A DNA stretch of 64,000 nt from Spirodela intermedia (taxonomy: Eukaryota > Streptophyta > Magnoliopsida > Alismatales > Araceae). Below are positions 27,560-39,740 of the stretch, in pieces. Made by a program: the position numbers and the translations under genes. How positions within the stretch are numbered: the first letter of the stretch is position 1; every line of letters begins with the position of its first letter. The stretch spans positions 2,321,037 through 2,385,036 of the forward strand of contig LR746274.1 of assembly GCA_902729315.2 (NCBI GenBank). Direction: 5' to 3'. The notes below the pieces were generated by a model. It had not been told where the DNA came from, ran no database searches, and saw only the letters and a list, made by a program, of their open reading frames with translations.

Positions 27560-28425
27560 GGCCTACCAACGTCTGATGGCTCAGAGCTCCCCATCAATAG
27601 TGAGCCACCATATTAAGACGATGAGCAGTCCTTCAAACAGATCACATACACCAGACGAGGACCACTCGCGTATAATTCAGGCAAGCTAGAGCTCCCCGCA
27701 AGAGCCCAATCTTTCTGGGGTTTCCCTGAGAAAAACAGTTCACTGGAGCATCTACCTAGCCGCCAGCGGCGCACACCCTCCTCTCCATATTATAAGCAGG
27801 AGGGACGTCGGATCCACGGCGGAGCCACCCAGACGGGCGATTCCCCGGTGCGGCGGGGCCCCCGCTCGCCGACGGCGAGGAAGAAGACGACGACGACGAG
27901 TGTTCGGTGTGCTCCGGTGGGTCACAAGTGGCCCCCCCCGTGACAAGGAGAGGCGTGGATCTGTACGTCTGCGCATCAGATAAGGGCGTCGGCGGCTGGG
28001 CTGGGCTGGGCTGGCAGTTATGCTGGGGTGATAAGGAGGGACGATGACGGCGATAGGTCACCGGCGGGGAGCACCCGACGCAACGGGCCACCGGAGGGCG
28101 TCCCCACCGGCGCCGTAGACGACGAAGGTAGGGGGGAGGGGTCCCCAGGGACGGAGATGGCCTCTGGCACGTCACTCGCCCCGCCTAACTCTCCCGCCGA
28201 CAGGAGACTGAATGGTTTTTTTTTGGCCTCGGATTAAGATGGTTTCCGGTGCATTGTGCCAGAGACGGGGGGGAGAACTACCGGTGGGGTCGTTGACGCT
28301 TCAGAAAGAGTCTTTCTACTGCTCATTCTTCCCTCTCTCTCATCGCCTTCTCGTAGGAAGGCGTCACTCCCGCAGTACCCTGGCTCAGTAAATTCTGCAG
28401 GGTCACATCAAGACTGTTTCTTGCG
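27560..28425. other. GC-rich island without recognised gene
   Basis: Between about 27750 and 28230 the DNA is strongly GC-rich and several frames are open on both strands, including a minus-strand frame of 139 codons and a plus-strand acidic patch (EEEDDDDECSVCSGG) from about 27878. I recognise no family and cannot choose a frame. It could be a first exon or promoter island of a lineage-specific gene, or a decayed one. Confidence 0.35.
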
Positions 28426-28429
28426 TTGA

Positions 28430-28650
28430 TGATCTCTCATTTCTTTCTCTCTCGCTCTCCCTCCCTCCCTACATCTCTCGCTCTCTCCTTCCATCTCTCC
28501 CTCTCCCCCTTTCTCTCCCTCTCTCTTTCAGTCCCCCCCTCTTCTTGTCTCTTTCTCCCTCCCTCCCCTCTCTCTTTTTCTCCTCCTTCTCCATCCTACC
28601 CTTTTCATCGCCCTCTCTCTCTCTATCTCTCTCTCTCTCCCTCCATGTTC
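28430..28650. repeat. CT-rich low-complexity tract
   Basis: About 220 bp of mixed CTCTCT/CCCTCC sequence; translated frames are Ser/Leu/Pro runs and are not genes. Confidence 0.85.
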
Positions 28651-28831
28651 ATAATCTTTCTTGCACAAGAGAGACACAAACACCCATTGGGCTAAATGAA
28701 ACGAGAAGGCGCCATTTTTTCTCGCACTAAATAGTCTGGAATCCTGCGGGGCAGAGATTTCCGTTCGACCAGTTCATACATCCCCTGCTGGTTCTCAACC
28801 TACTACAAAAAGGTAAAATTACCCTTAGAGC

Positions 28832-28862
<31 letters not shown>

Positions 28863-29550
28863 GTTCATATGACGAAAAGCACCTAATTCCGGCCCACATG
28901 ACAAAAAGTCCCATTCTTCTCGGCCCATTCTCTAAACCCAGTTAGAGTTAAAGCCCAAGCTGAGGAAAACGCGGTGGGATGAGGGGGAGTTCGATCGGAG
29001 GTCGGAGGCGGCGGCGGCGCCGCCGTGGCGCCCTCATCCGAGGCCAGGCAAGCCACAGAGATCGCCGCCCCCTCCTTCCCGTTCACGGTGGAGCTGGAAT
29101 CTGGAAGAAGATCTGTGCATGCATGCACGCACTTTCCTCGCCTCTTCCGTCGGTGAGTTCTCGATAAAATGCTCAACCAATCCTCCGTTTCTACCCAATT
29201 TCTATGCCTAGCTGTCACAATTGAGACCACGAAAATTTCGTGGATTACACTTTTGCCTCTCAAATACAATAATTGTTTCAGATACCTAAAACTGTAGTCA
29301 CTGACAAGATCAGCCCATTTTTCGCAAGCTAGTGAGCCATCAAGCTCCACAATTCACGGAAAATATAAGACAGAAAAGACCAATCGACCATCTAAAAGAT
29401 AATAAATCTTAAAAATCTGGATATTATGTTAGCAATTAGGCGGCAAAAATGTTTATAAATGATTATATCTTATAAGGGGAGAGGAAGTTTGAATGATCTT
29501 ACCAGAAAGGGGTTGACTGCATTGCAGGAGTTCAATTGGGGGTGTTGATC
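28651..29550. other. Intergenic, no gene seen
   Basis: Contains a GA run (about 28830-28858) and a GC-rich patch at about 28970-29100 with short open frames on both strands. None resembles a known protein. Confidence 0.45.
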
Positions 29551-29559
29551 CTCATTACA

Positions 29560-31425
29560 GGGGTTTTTTCACAGAGACATCATCAAGATCCGTTAGCCAT
29601 TGTTAAAGATCTTCGTCAGTTTCAAAGTGAAAGGGCGAATAAACTGCTAAGAATTAGATACTGACAATCACAAAGTCAGGGTTACCTTGCGAAGATTGAG
29701 GAAGAACACCAAGGATCGAATAGCCCTATAATTCTGAACGGATCAACATAGCATGAAGCGTTGATTATAGACAATTATAGTCTTTTAACCTTAATATCCA
29801 AGAAATAATCTTGTACTGGGATCAAAATGAGGAGCCATTTCTCAAGATGGAGGAAGAATGGCGCCCAGGATTGGATGGTCATAATAATCAACACAAGGGG
29901 CCATTAATGTTCAAGAAAGCAATGTATCAACACTAGCAATAGAGCAAGCTGATACAGGATGAAGGATTCTTATTCAACCATCACAATTATTTAATTGACT
30001 TGTCTAATAAACAATACCGCAATGGGATAAAAAGATGGGTCTTTTTGAGGATTAAAAAAGAGCACCAAGAGATGATTACCCATATTAATCCATAGGATGC
30101 CCTGTGATGATATATAGGAAATAAAAAGTAAACACAAGGAACATGGCGAGGTCGATTCTTGGAATATAAGAAAATTTGAATTGTCACATGTAATACAAAA
30201 TCCTGTGATGGAGAAAAAAAAAAGAAGGGGCATCTCCTGACGATTGAAGAATAAGAACACCCAGGATTACAAAACATCATTATTCGATAGCATGGTCTGT
30301 GTTATGATTCAGCAAAAAATATATAAACAACAGCAAGATACATATAGCAGGAGGCAATCTTCTTCGATCATCAAAATTTTATAATGTTCCTACATAATAA
30401 CTAATCCCCTATTCGGTTAAATCAAACGGCAATATCTCACAACTGAATAACATCAAGAAGTGAGTAGCCATATCATTTGACAGAACGAGCTATTGTAATT
30501 CAGGTATCAATAGATAAACACCAGGAGAGATGGCAAGATTGATGTGGTATGAAGCAATCTTCTTCGGCCATCAGAATCATTTAATTGTCTTATCAAATAA
30601 ATAATTCTGTAATGGGACAATGACAGGGGGCAACTTCTGAAGATTGGACAAGAAGGACAGCCAGGAACGTATCGTAACATGACTATGGCATGAAGCATTC
30701 TTCTTTGATATTCGAGATTTCCTAATTTTCTTACATAAAAAGTAATCCTGTAATTGGATGATAACAAGGGACAATTTCTAAGGATCGAAGAAGAAGGCAT
30801 AGCACCAATAAGCATATCAATCAACAGCACCGTCCACTATGATTCAGGATGGAATAGACAAACAGTAGAAAAAATGACAGGATTGATATAGCATGAGGCA
30901 TTGTTCTCAAACTATCGGAATTATTTAATTTTCCTATTGTCATCCTGCAATAATGGGACAAGGACAAAAGACAATAACTCATGATCGAAGATGAACACCT
31001 AGAACTGAGTACCCGTATCAGTCAACAGACGGGTCCATCATGATTCATGAAACATCATATAACCACTAGTAACGTGGCAATATTGACGTACAATGAAGCC
31101 GTCATCTGGATTCATCAGAATTATCTAATTGTCCAATCTAGTGGGCCAATTATCATTATTTCTTCATTTGTTCTCAAATACCCGTGGCATAGAAAGGCAT
31201 GACTAACGGTAAGATGTTGACCAGCATGAACAAAGTCAGTCTGCCAGAAAAGAAAAATGTGCAGCTTTTGAAGATTGAAGGAGAATATATAGAGTCAGAA
31301 AGCAATCTAATCGACAAAAAGGTCTACCATGGTTCAGAAAAACAATGTATAAACACTAGCAAGATGGGTAGGTTGATGTGGCATCATGCAATAAGCGTTG
31401 CATGGCAGGAGATCAGAGCTTGCAT
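29560..31425. repeat. Decayed tandem array, units of roughly 200-340 bp
   Basis: A set of landmarks recurs in order across the region: TGATGTGGCATGAAGCA-type motif, CTTCGGCCATCAGAATCAT, TTTAATTGTC, AATCCTGTAATGGGACAA, an AACTTCTGAAGATTGGA-type motif followed by AAGAACACC, then ATCAATCAACAG and TATGATTCAG, AATGTATAAACACTAGCAAGATGG. The TTTAATTGTC landmark or its variants appear near 29990, 30370, 30585, 30715, 30925 and 31120; the TATAAACACTAGCAA landmark at about 29925, 30320 and 31345. Copies are diverged and partly deleted. Noncoding. Confidence 0.7.
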
Positions 31426-31492
31426 GATTTCTTTCTAATCGGAGAGATGACACCGAAAGAATCGAGAGACGAGAGAAGGGAACCCAACGGAA

Positions 31493-32435
31493 TCACTCGA
31501 TGATAGATTGAATGACTCCAGCACCGACGGTCTTGCCGCCCTCCCGGATGGCGAATCTCATCCCCTGCTCGCAGGCGATGGGCATGATGAGCTCCACCAC
31601 CATCTTGATGCGGTCCCCGGGCATGACCATCTTCGATTCCTCGTTCTTGTCGTCCATGATTTTGGTCACCTTCCCCGTCACGTCGGTGGTCCGCATGTAG
31701 AACTGGGGGCGGTACCCTGCGAAGAAGGGCGAGTGCCTTCCGCCCTCCTCCTTCTTGAGTACGTACACGATCGCCTCAAACTTGGTGTGGGGGGTGATGG
31801 ACCCGGGCTTGGCGAGGACCATACCTCTCTGAATGTCGACCTTCTGGATTCCTCTGAGGAGGATGCCGACGTTGTCTCCGGCGAGGGCCTCGTCGAGGAT
31901 CTTCTGAAACATCTCCACCCCGGTGACCGTGGTGTTGCGGGTCTCCCGCAGGCCGACGAGGTCGACGGTGTCGCCCACCTTCACCTTCCCCCTCTCCACC
32001 CTCCCGGTGGCGACGGTGCCACGGCCGGTGATGGAGAAGACGTCCTCCACGGCGAGCAGGAAGGGGAGCTCCGTCTGCCGCTGCGGGATGGGGATGTAGT
32101 TGTCGACGGCGTCCATGAGGGCGAAGATCTTGTCGACCCACTTGTTCTCCCCTCGCTTGATGGCCGGGTTCTCGATGAGGGCCTGCAGGGCTTCCAGAGC
32201 GGAGCCGGCGACGACGGGGACGTCGTCGCCGGGGAACTCGTAGGAGGTGAGCAAGTCGCGGACTTCCAGCTCCACAAGGTCCAGGAGCTCCAGGTCGTCC
32301 ACCTGGTCCTCCTTGTTGAGGAAGACGACCACGTTGGGCACTCCCACCTGCTTTGCCAGCAGGATGTGCTCCTTGGTCTGCGGCATGGGCCCGTCAGCGC
32401 CGGAGACGACGAGGATGGCGCCGTCCATCTGGGCG

Positions 32436-32473
<38 letters not shown>

Positions 32474-32974
32474 GGGGCAGTCTACGTGGGCGTAGTGGCG
32501 GTTCGCGGTCTCGTACTCGACGGTGGCGGTGTTGATGGTAATGCCGCGGGCGCGCTCCTCCGGGGCGGCGTCGATCTCGTCGTACTTCTTGGGGGCGCTG
32601 CCGCCGACAGAGGCGAGCGCCATGGTGAGAGCGGCCGTGAGGGTGGTCTTGCCATGGTCGACGTGCCCGATGGTGCCGATGTTGACGTGGGGTTTCTTCC
32701 TCTCGAACTTCCCCCTCGCCGCCTTCACCACCGTCAACCCCCTCCGGCGGTGGATGCTCGGCGGAGCGAGCAAGCTCTTCTCTCCACCGGCGGCCGCATT
32801 CGACAGAGGAGAGGGGGAGAGGGAAGAGGAAGAGGAAAGCAGAGAGGAATGGCGCGCCTTCACTGGCCTCAGTGCCACAGCTCCCGCCGCTGCAGATCTA
32901 TGGCTGGCTGAGCACGTCGACGATGGACAAGCGGGGAAGAGAGGCTTGGAGACCGCTGAGGCGGAAATCGCCAT
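31493..32974 (-). CDS. tufA: Chloroplast elongation factor Tu (nuclear gene)
   Basis: An intronless 493-aa protein. Residues 1 to about 85 are a Ser/Ala/Arg-rich chloroplast transit peptide; the mature part starts near [15 protein letters not shown]. The GTPase motifs are all present: GHVDHGKT (103-110), the [13 protein letters not shown] switch I region, [12 protein letters not shown], and a SALEAL-type G5. Domains II and III follow through VIQSIIE. EF-Tu brings aminoacyl-tRNA to plastid ribosomes as a GTP complex. Length and sequence are those of plant chloroplast EF-Tu, normally an intronless gene of this size, and there is no sign of damage. ATG 32974 is the first Met with a good transit-peptide context. 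The gene is GC-rich, which creates a long meaningless antisense frame. Confidence 0.97.
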
Positions 32975-33213
32975 GGCTTCCCCTGCTGTGGCGGCGGCGG
33001 CGGCAGTGGCGGAAGCCTAGGGGGAGAGAGAGAGAACGAGAGAGACAAGAAATTGGGGGAGGAGATAGGACGGTTATGATGTTCTCCGATCTTCTTATCC
33101 TACCCCTGAGAACGAAAGCCGGCCTCCCAATATTTCTGATTTATTTATTCATCTCCCTTCTTAAAACCCATTTTAAAAATACGCATAATTACCGCTACGA
33201 GGTTTCTCGTGCC

Positions 33214-33236
33214 GCCACGTATCACCGCTACGTGGC
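33214..33236. promoter_or_regulatory. Inverted pair of ACGT (G-box-like) elements upstream of EF-Tu
   Basis: GCCACGTA (33214-33221), a 7-bp spacer, then TACGTGGC (33229-33236): perfect 8-bp inverted arms, each with the CACGT core bound by plant bZIP and bHLH factors. It lies about 240 bp upstream of the EF-Tu ATG. An AT-rich TATA-like stretch lies at about 33140-33150. Light control of the plastid EF-Tu gene would fit, but that is inference. Confidence 0.5.
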
Positions 33237-33239
33237 ATC

Positions 33240-34021
33240 GTTCACATGTGGCCAAGGCGGGCCCGAAAGGATTTCGGATCGGCGAAGGCAGACGACCAAG
33301 ATGAGTCCACGTCGCCCCTACCGGCTTGTGGTCGCCGTTGGGATTCACTCTGTGGTGGTCGAAGGTTCTGGAATGCCGGAATATGCCCTACAGCTTCGGG
33401 CCTCATAATATGTCTCGGGCCGAGCCGTGAAGTTACGCTTCGGGCCGGGCTTTCTAAAGCCCGAGCTCAATCTATCCACCAACGGACACGTGCCTTGCTT
33501 GGGGCATGGGATGATGCGAATAGTCGCATAAATAATCTCACCATAATTTTTCTCCTAATTAGATGTTTACGCTTCAATATATTTTTTTTGCATTTTTACT
33601 CCCCATCGGTCGCATTTTTGTTTTCTAACCGTACACAATTACAATATTACTATGATATCCTTCTCATCTCTCTCTCTCCCTCCCTTCGTGGTCATCATCT
33701 TCTTCTTCTTCTTCTTCTTGGTGAACAGAGATGGAACGGCTGATGGAGGATGTAATGGGGATACATTAGCCCTTCATGCTGGCAAGCAGCAGGCTTCACT
33801 GGAGAAGATGTACGCAAGACGCCATGAGAAGCGGCGGTGACGGCCCTGGTTGAGCCACCACCCTTCAAGCTCAGGAAGATGATTTACAGAAGCAGGACAG
33901 CAGCACACCACAGAGGATCCTTCCTCTCTCCCTCTATCTCTATCTCTCTATCTCCATCTCTCCCAGAGAAAAATCTGAGCCTTCCAAGCTTCTACTTGGG
34001 GGGAAGAGGACTGAGAATTGG
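33240..34021. other. Spacer between EF-Tu promoter and WNK 3' end
   Basis: Both genes are on the minus strand, so this holds upstream DNA of EF-Tu and the 3' UTR of the kinase. CT-rich tracts lie near 33660-33720 and 33925-33965. No gene recognised. Confidence 0.5.
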
Positions 34022-37000
34022 CTAGGAATGAGGGCGAAGATTCGGCTCCACCTCGTCACGGATCTCGCATCCTTGGAGATTCAGCCCACGGATGCCCAAC
34101 GTTACGCCGCGGAGCTCCGCAGGGAATTCCTTCAGCACGTCCGCCACGGCCCGCTTGTGCTTCTTCTTCAGCTCCTCGATCTCCTTCTCCTGCTCGAGCA
34201 GCAGATCTTCCAGCCTCCTCCTGAGAACCTTCGCATTATCTGGTTCATTCTTCGATGGACGTGAGCTATCTCCCTCGCCGGCATTGTTCAGAGGACCGCT
34301 GCCGTTTGCAAGCCGGGGAGAAACCTCCTCCGTGTTGGGGGAGCCGGAAGGGGAAGAAGATTCCTGCCGATTGGCGATCTCCCGATGATTCATCTCGAAG
34401 GAGTCCGACCGGTCCTGCCTGCCGCCGTGGCTTCTCGGAGAGTCCGACCAGTACTTCCGGCCGGAAGGGAGCCGTTCCAGGACGAGATGCCCTACGTGGT
34501 GATCGGCCTCCGCTGCCGGCGCCGGCGGCGGTAGCTCGGCCACTCCGTCATCGCTACCGGCCTCGGAGTCGTCGAGCGCCGCCGGGGAATTGCTGCAGCT
34601 CTCCCCCTCGACCTCTCCCGGCACCCACTCTGGCACATGGGACTGAATCTCGGCGTCGATCATGGCGGCAATGGCGGTGACATCCTGGTGCGTCAGGTCC
34701 AGCTCCTCCACCATCTCGCTGGCAACGCTGATCGAGGTGTCGGCCTCGATGTCGAAGGGGAAGTGGATGTTCCTCGGATGACCTGCCAGAAAGGAGAGAA
34801 AACCGTCATCGCCATTGAAGAACCAGGGCCGATTCGGCGGAGAAGAGCCACAAACCAGTGGAGTCGCTGATGCGGAGCTTCAGGAAGATGGTGTTGATGT
34901 CCTTCCTCTGGCCCTGGACCATGAAATCCCGAACGGAGCTTCCTGGTTCCCGGCAGTGGTCATCTGCGGAGGGACCTCTCGAGTTCCATAAGAACATCCA
35001 ACGATAAAGAAGAAGGAGCGATCCAGTTATGGTTTGATCTGTACCAATGAGATCGGAGTCGAGCTCGAACTCCCCCGTCGCCCTCTCATCTTCCCCATCG
35101 GATCGAAGGAAAGGGTCACTGAGGAGATCTCCGGCGGGGAGCCTCTCTGATGCGCTGGCGATGCACTTCTCTATGAACCTCCTCACCTCGGGGATTTCCA
35201 CCTTCCCCAGCGATGCCGGCTTGATACCCTGAAAGAAACAAAAGGAAGATGAGATCATGAAGAACCTCTTCTCCCGGGCTGCAACTCCAAAACCCTAATG
35301 GTACAATCCATGTCGTGATCCGGGCAATGTCGGCGGCATTTCCGGGGATTAGAGGCAGAGACTGTGAACAACCAGAGGAGAGCACCATCGAAGATAGCCC
35401 TAGCATGATTTCTACTCAGAACTCTGGTCGGGATGAAACAGACTGAGATTTCGTCACAAATGCGGTAATATTGTTGGCATCCCCACGGTACCCTTATGGT
35501 TTGTGGACCGATGAAATGAGCTAGAATTCGCTGATCCGTACGGTTCAGGAAGCAATCTGATGATCATCTTCTGAAGGTTTTTCAGCGATGGATCTTCATA
35601 TCCCTGACAAGTATGCCATCGTGATTCCTAAGCGATTCACATCAAACACTGAGCAAGGTGGAAACATTGAGTAAGAATTGCATACAACTCCTTCAATTAT
35701 AGTTTTAGTCATCGGATATCTGAAAAATAATCTACAGCATACTCTTGATTTCTATAAAGACTACCCGATTAATAAAAGATAATCAAAGAACTGCCCGATC
35801 AACGAAAACTCCAGGCAACTGAATCTTATGAAATTCAGGACTGTAATGAACTGAGGAATCCCAAGGATTTGTGACCTGCCCATATATTTCCTTTTGTTAT
35901 CTTTAGCATGATCTTGGGTGTATCTCGCCGTACAGAAATCAAGATAGAGGCGCCAAAAGGACCACCATCTCCTCAGATGATGCATTCAATTCACCAAAAA
36001 AAAATGACCTTTGACGGCTTTGCACGACAGTCAAATTTCCAGATTTTGGGAAGAGACATTACTGAAGATCTGTACCCATTCCTAATTTGTACCCAGATAT
36101 ATGCTCTAATTGACCATAGGAGAAGCCATGTAGTCACAGCTATCGAGTTTCAGGAGATGATGAGCTACTGAGCAGAACAACGCCAACAATGGAGAAAACC
36201 CAAACGGAACATACGGCAGTCACTTTCTTGTATATCTGAGCTGCATTGGTGCATTCCATGTAAGGATACTCGAGCGTCACCAGCTCCAACAAGCACATGC
36301 CGAAGGCGTAGATATCAACGAGCTCGTTGTAGTCTTCCTCGTAGAGCTCTGGAGCCATGAACTCTGGCGTGCCTGCAAGTTAATGGCTAGAAGCCTGAGG
36401 TCCGCTAGTGTTTTCCGTCTTTATGAACTGGATGGAGTCTAATCTGAGGCCAAAGATTGAGGAGCGTACGCACCAATCACGCTGTGAGCTGAGTGGGCAT
36501 GGCGGAGGATGGCGGCTAACCCTAGGTCGCCGATTTTCACCTCGCCTTGATTGCCATTGACGAAGATATTGTCGCACTTCAGATCTCTGTGGATGACGGG
36601 CGGATCGTGGCTATGGAGGTAGTGAAGGCCGTATAGGATCTGCCTCGACCAGTTCTTCAGCGCCCTCAGATCAACGTGCTTGTGTTTCTTCCGGTACCTG
36701 GAAGAAGGATCCAGAATCCCAATGCCGAGGGATTCGACGTCAATCAAACGGATCACCATGATAATACAGATTCTGCAGAAAAGGGAGATGAAAGCGTGAA
36801 AGCGGAGAGAACAGAGGAGGAAGAAGGACGGGGGGTTGAGTTGGTGCATTACTGGCGCAAGGTGCCGGAGGTGAAGATCTCTGTGATGAAATTGATGTTC
36901 CCTCGCTTGGTGTCGACCCAGGAGTTGTAGAACTTGATGATGTTCTTGTGTTTGAGGGTCTTGAGCAGGTGGACCTCAGAATAGAGGCGCTCCAAGTCTT

Positions 37001-37593
37001 CTGAGTTGTGGAGGAGATCGGAGACTTTCACCTGGTTCCAAGCAACTTCTATTCCTTCCAATTCATCAAATCCCCTGTATCTGAGACAGTCCAAATTCCA
37101 TCAAGGGATCCAAAACTATGAACGAACATCAATGGAAGAAAAGTAAACGACAACAATGGATCAAGCGAAATCGATTTCATCGCATCATTCATCAGCAATT
37201 CACAGCCTGCAAGGATACACCGTCTTGAAAGCGCCCTTGCCGAGGACCTCCCGATACTGCAGGAAAAAGCAGCCGTAACATTAGGAAAAAAATTCAGCAA
37301 AATCAAGGAGGAGAGGCCTCCTCCAATCACTCACACAGAGGAACGATTTAACGAATGTAAGCGATCAAATCACGCGCCGCTCCGCAGAAGAATCCCAGCA
37401 ATCAAAAACTCGGAAAAACCCACGCGACGGCGATTCAAACGTGGACGGATGTGCTCGTCCTGCACAAGAGCACAACAGTAGCAGAGGCCAATGTTCGGAG
37501 ACAGACCCGCCCGTAGCGCCCCGATGGGTCAACCTCCACGAACTCGGCGTCGGAATCGTCCAGCTCCTGATCCGGCGAAGTCTTCCCCCCCAT
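34022..37593 (-). CDS. WNK: WNK (with-no-lysine) serine/threonine kinase
   Basis: Eight exons: 37593-37507, 37256-37219, 37080-36853, 36697-36474, 36372-36215, 35228-35045, 34963-34856, 34782-34022; 595 aa, all phases consistent. WNK hallmarks: the usual catalytic Lys in strand 3 is replaced (EVAWNQV, Asn57) and the lysine sits in the glycine-rich loop (GKGAFKTVY, Lys40). Other motifs: HRDLKCDN (154-161), DLG instead of DFG (175-177), [13 protein letters not shown]. After the kinase domain (about 30-290) comes the conserved [18 protein letters not shown] and [12 protein letters not shown] block, a PF2-like regulatory region, then a low-complexity acidic/Ser tail and a coiled coil (about 525-560, [20 protein letters not shown]). 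Plant WNKs act in flowering time, osmotic and clock-related signalling; substrate is not inferable. Least certain are the exon 6/7 boundary and start: ATG 37593 is the only in-frame Met close by. Confidence 0.93.
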
Positions 37594-39350
37594 TCCTCCT
37601 CTCCACCAATCAGCTCCTGCTCCGGAATCAAAAACCAGAGTTAGCAGAGGGGGAACACCCCGCCGGCGAGATCAGGCAGGAACGGGGAAGAAGAGGAGGG
37701 CATGGGGCGAAGGGGCTTCGATGCCGAGAAGACAGTTCGGTAAGCTCACCAGAGACGAAGGCGGCCGCTGAAGGGGAAGAGACACCGTGGACGTGGAAAA
37801 CGGCCTCGGTGGGCCCCAAGCCCAGCCCAGGCTGACAGACAAAAACTTGGACCATTTTCTTCGTCAATTATTAAGAATTATTTTAATGGAATAATAATAT
37901 CTTTGTGGTTAAAATCCACGTGCTCTTAATTTTTTTTTAAAAAATGGAATAATAAGTATTAAAAAATCAATATTTAGAATGAAAATGAGAGGAAAGAAAA
38001 TAGAATAAAACTTTAGCTAAATTATTTCTACATGTTACTAAGAAAATAAAAAGTAGATATGATACCCATAAAAAAATAAAGAAATGATGAAAATGGTTCA
38101 ATTACATTTTTAAAAATAAACTAAAAAAGTAAATCTCCTTTTGAAAAGCATCTAATTATTCTTTCATCACATCCAAAGTGGGACCCAAATTGAGGCATGC
38201 TCTTGACAAATGACTTGTCATCAAATAAAATGTGGATGGATTCAGGTGACTTCTTGATATTTTCCTAAGCAAATATTTACGGGTGATGCGTATTTAAATT
38301 ATAAAATATTCAATATATATAGTCTAAAATATTTTTTTATTTCTTAGAATAAAATTTCATACTCTCGATTTTCTTTTCATGATATTTATCAATGCTTTTA
38401 AAACATCTCATTTATAAATCAATAAAAAAATGAAATTAATATAACATGTAAGAATATATATTAATATGAATTTTCTATTAAGATATTTATCTCTATTAAA
38501 TAAAGTAAGATTAAGAATTGAATTTTAAAATTAATTGAAGTATAATATATCAAATATTAAGTTCAAATTAGGTTATACCAAAAAAAATTATCATAATTTG
38601 TAGTATAGACCTTGATGATACAACCTTGAAAACTATTATCTAGCCCATTATTAGTGAAGAAAGATGAAGAAAAGTTCTTGGCCACTAACAATGAGACCAC
38701 CAAGCAACTCAAATTTCTGCTCTATCAATTGCACTTGGTTCCCTACCCAATTCCAAGCTTGGAGTTTTACTCGTTTTAAGGAAATGAGCTAAAAAAAAAA
38801 GTTAAAAATCCTCTAATCTCCTCTCTTGGTTCTAAAGATATTCGAATCAGCTTCAGAAAACTTTTCCCCTTGTTGACTCACCAAACTCTGCTACATATAT
38901 TAAATTGGATATTGGCATTAATCTATCTCATTGTTTAGAAAAACTCCCTACATGTACGTGGTAGATGGATTTTTAAGTACTTGTTGCCCACTTGTTATTA
39001 ATGAGATTTTAATTAATGATTTGTTATAAATGTTAAGGGATGATACTATGAATGGGTTGAATATTTTCTCCCCATTCAATGGTTTCCATGTTTCGCTTTC
39101 CTGTTGAAGTCAATGAAAGAAAAAGTATGCATTATTGAGAAGCTCTTGATTTAGAAAACCTTTCATCCATTAAATAGCCTCCCATCCCTCTCCTTCTTCG
39201 CGGAAGTAGATCAGAATTCCCATGATAAAAACAATTTCTCTCAACTATGTAGGGTGAAGAAGACCCGACCTTCTTTAAGTCATAGTAAATGGTTCTGATC
39301 CGTCTCCTCTCAGTCCTCTCTTTCCAATGGAGAGAGAACTGCACTCGCTC

Positions 39351-39413
<63 letters not shown>

Positions 39414-39740
39414 ATATATATATCTATCTCTCTCTTTCCCTCACTGACTCTTTCTGTCCGAGTCTTCTATAACACGGAACGTATCCGAATCCCTCCGCTT
39501 TACAGGCTCGACGTTAACTCAGAAAAGACGACCCACGACTGCCTCCCCACTCACCTCCTTTGCTCCACCATCTTTCTTTCTCTCTCTTGCTCTCTTCTCC
39601 GGCGAACAAGAGAACGGAGTCCGGCTCAAAAAAGGAGAACCCCGTTGCCCATGGGGACGGCCACCGCCGCCCCTTCCCAGGTTTTTATATGAAGCACCTC
39701 TACTGCACCCGCCTCCTTTAGCCATAGCTACCCGCAGGAG
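37594..39740. other. Spacer between divergent WNK and proline-rich protein genes
   Basis: GC-rich near the WNK start (to about 37870), where its promoter and leader must lie, then AT-rich without coding signal to about 39100. From about 39345 a simple-sequence block precedes the next gene. The two genes are transcribed away from each other. Confidence 0.55.
39350..39424. repeat. Compound microsatellite (TCTG)n(TC)n(TA)n
   Basis: TCTG repeats (about 39350-39380) pass into TC repeats (to about 39409) and a short TATATA run (to 39424). It lies 320-390 bp upstream of the proline-rich protein start, so it may be in its promoter or 5' UTR. Confidence 0.9.

Noticed and set aside
27752-28175. Minus-strand frame of 139 codons in the GC-rich island
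   Set aside because: Pro/Ser/Arg-rich, no recognisable domain, and equally open competing frames; listed only as an unassigned island.
31508-32911. 467-codon open frame on the plus strand
   Set aside because: It is exactly antisense to the EF-Tu gene; GC-rich third positions remove stops from the opposite strand.
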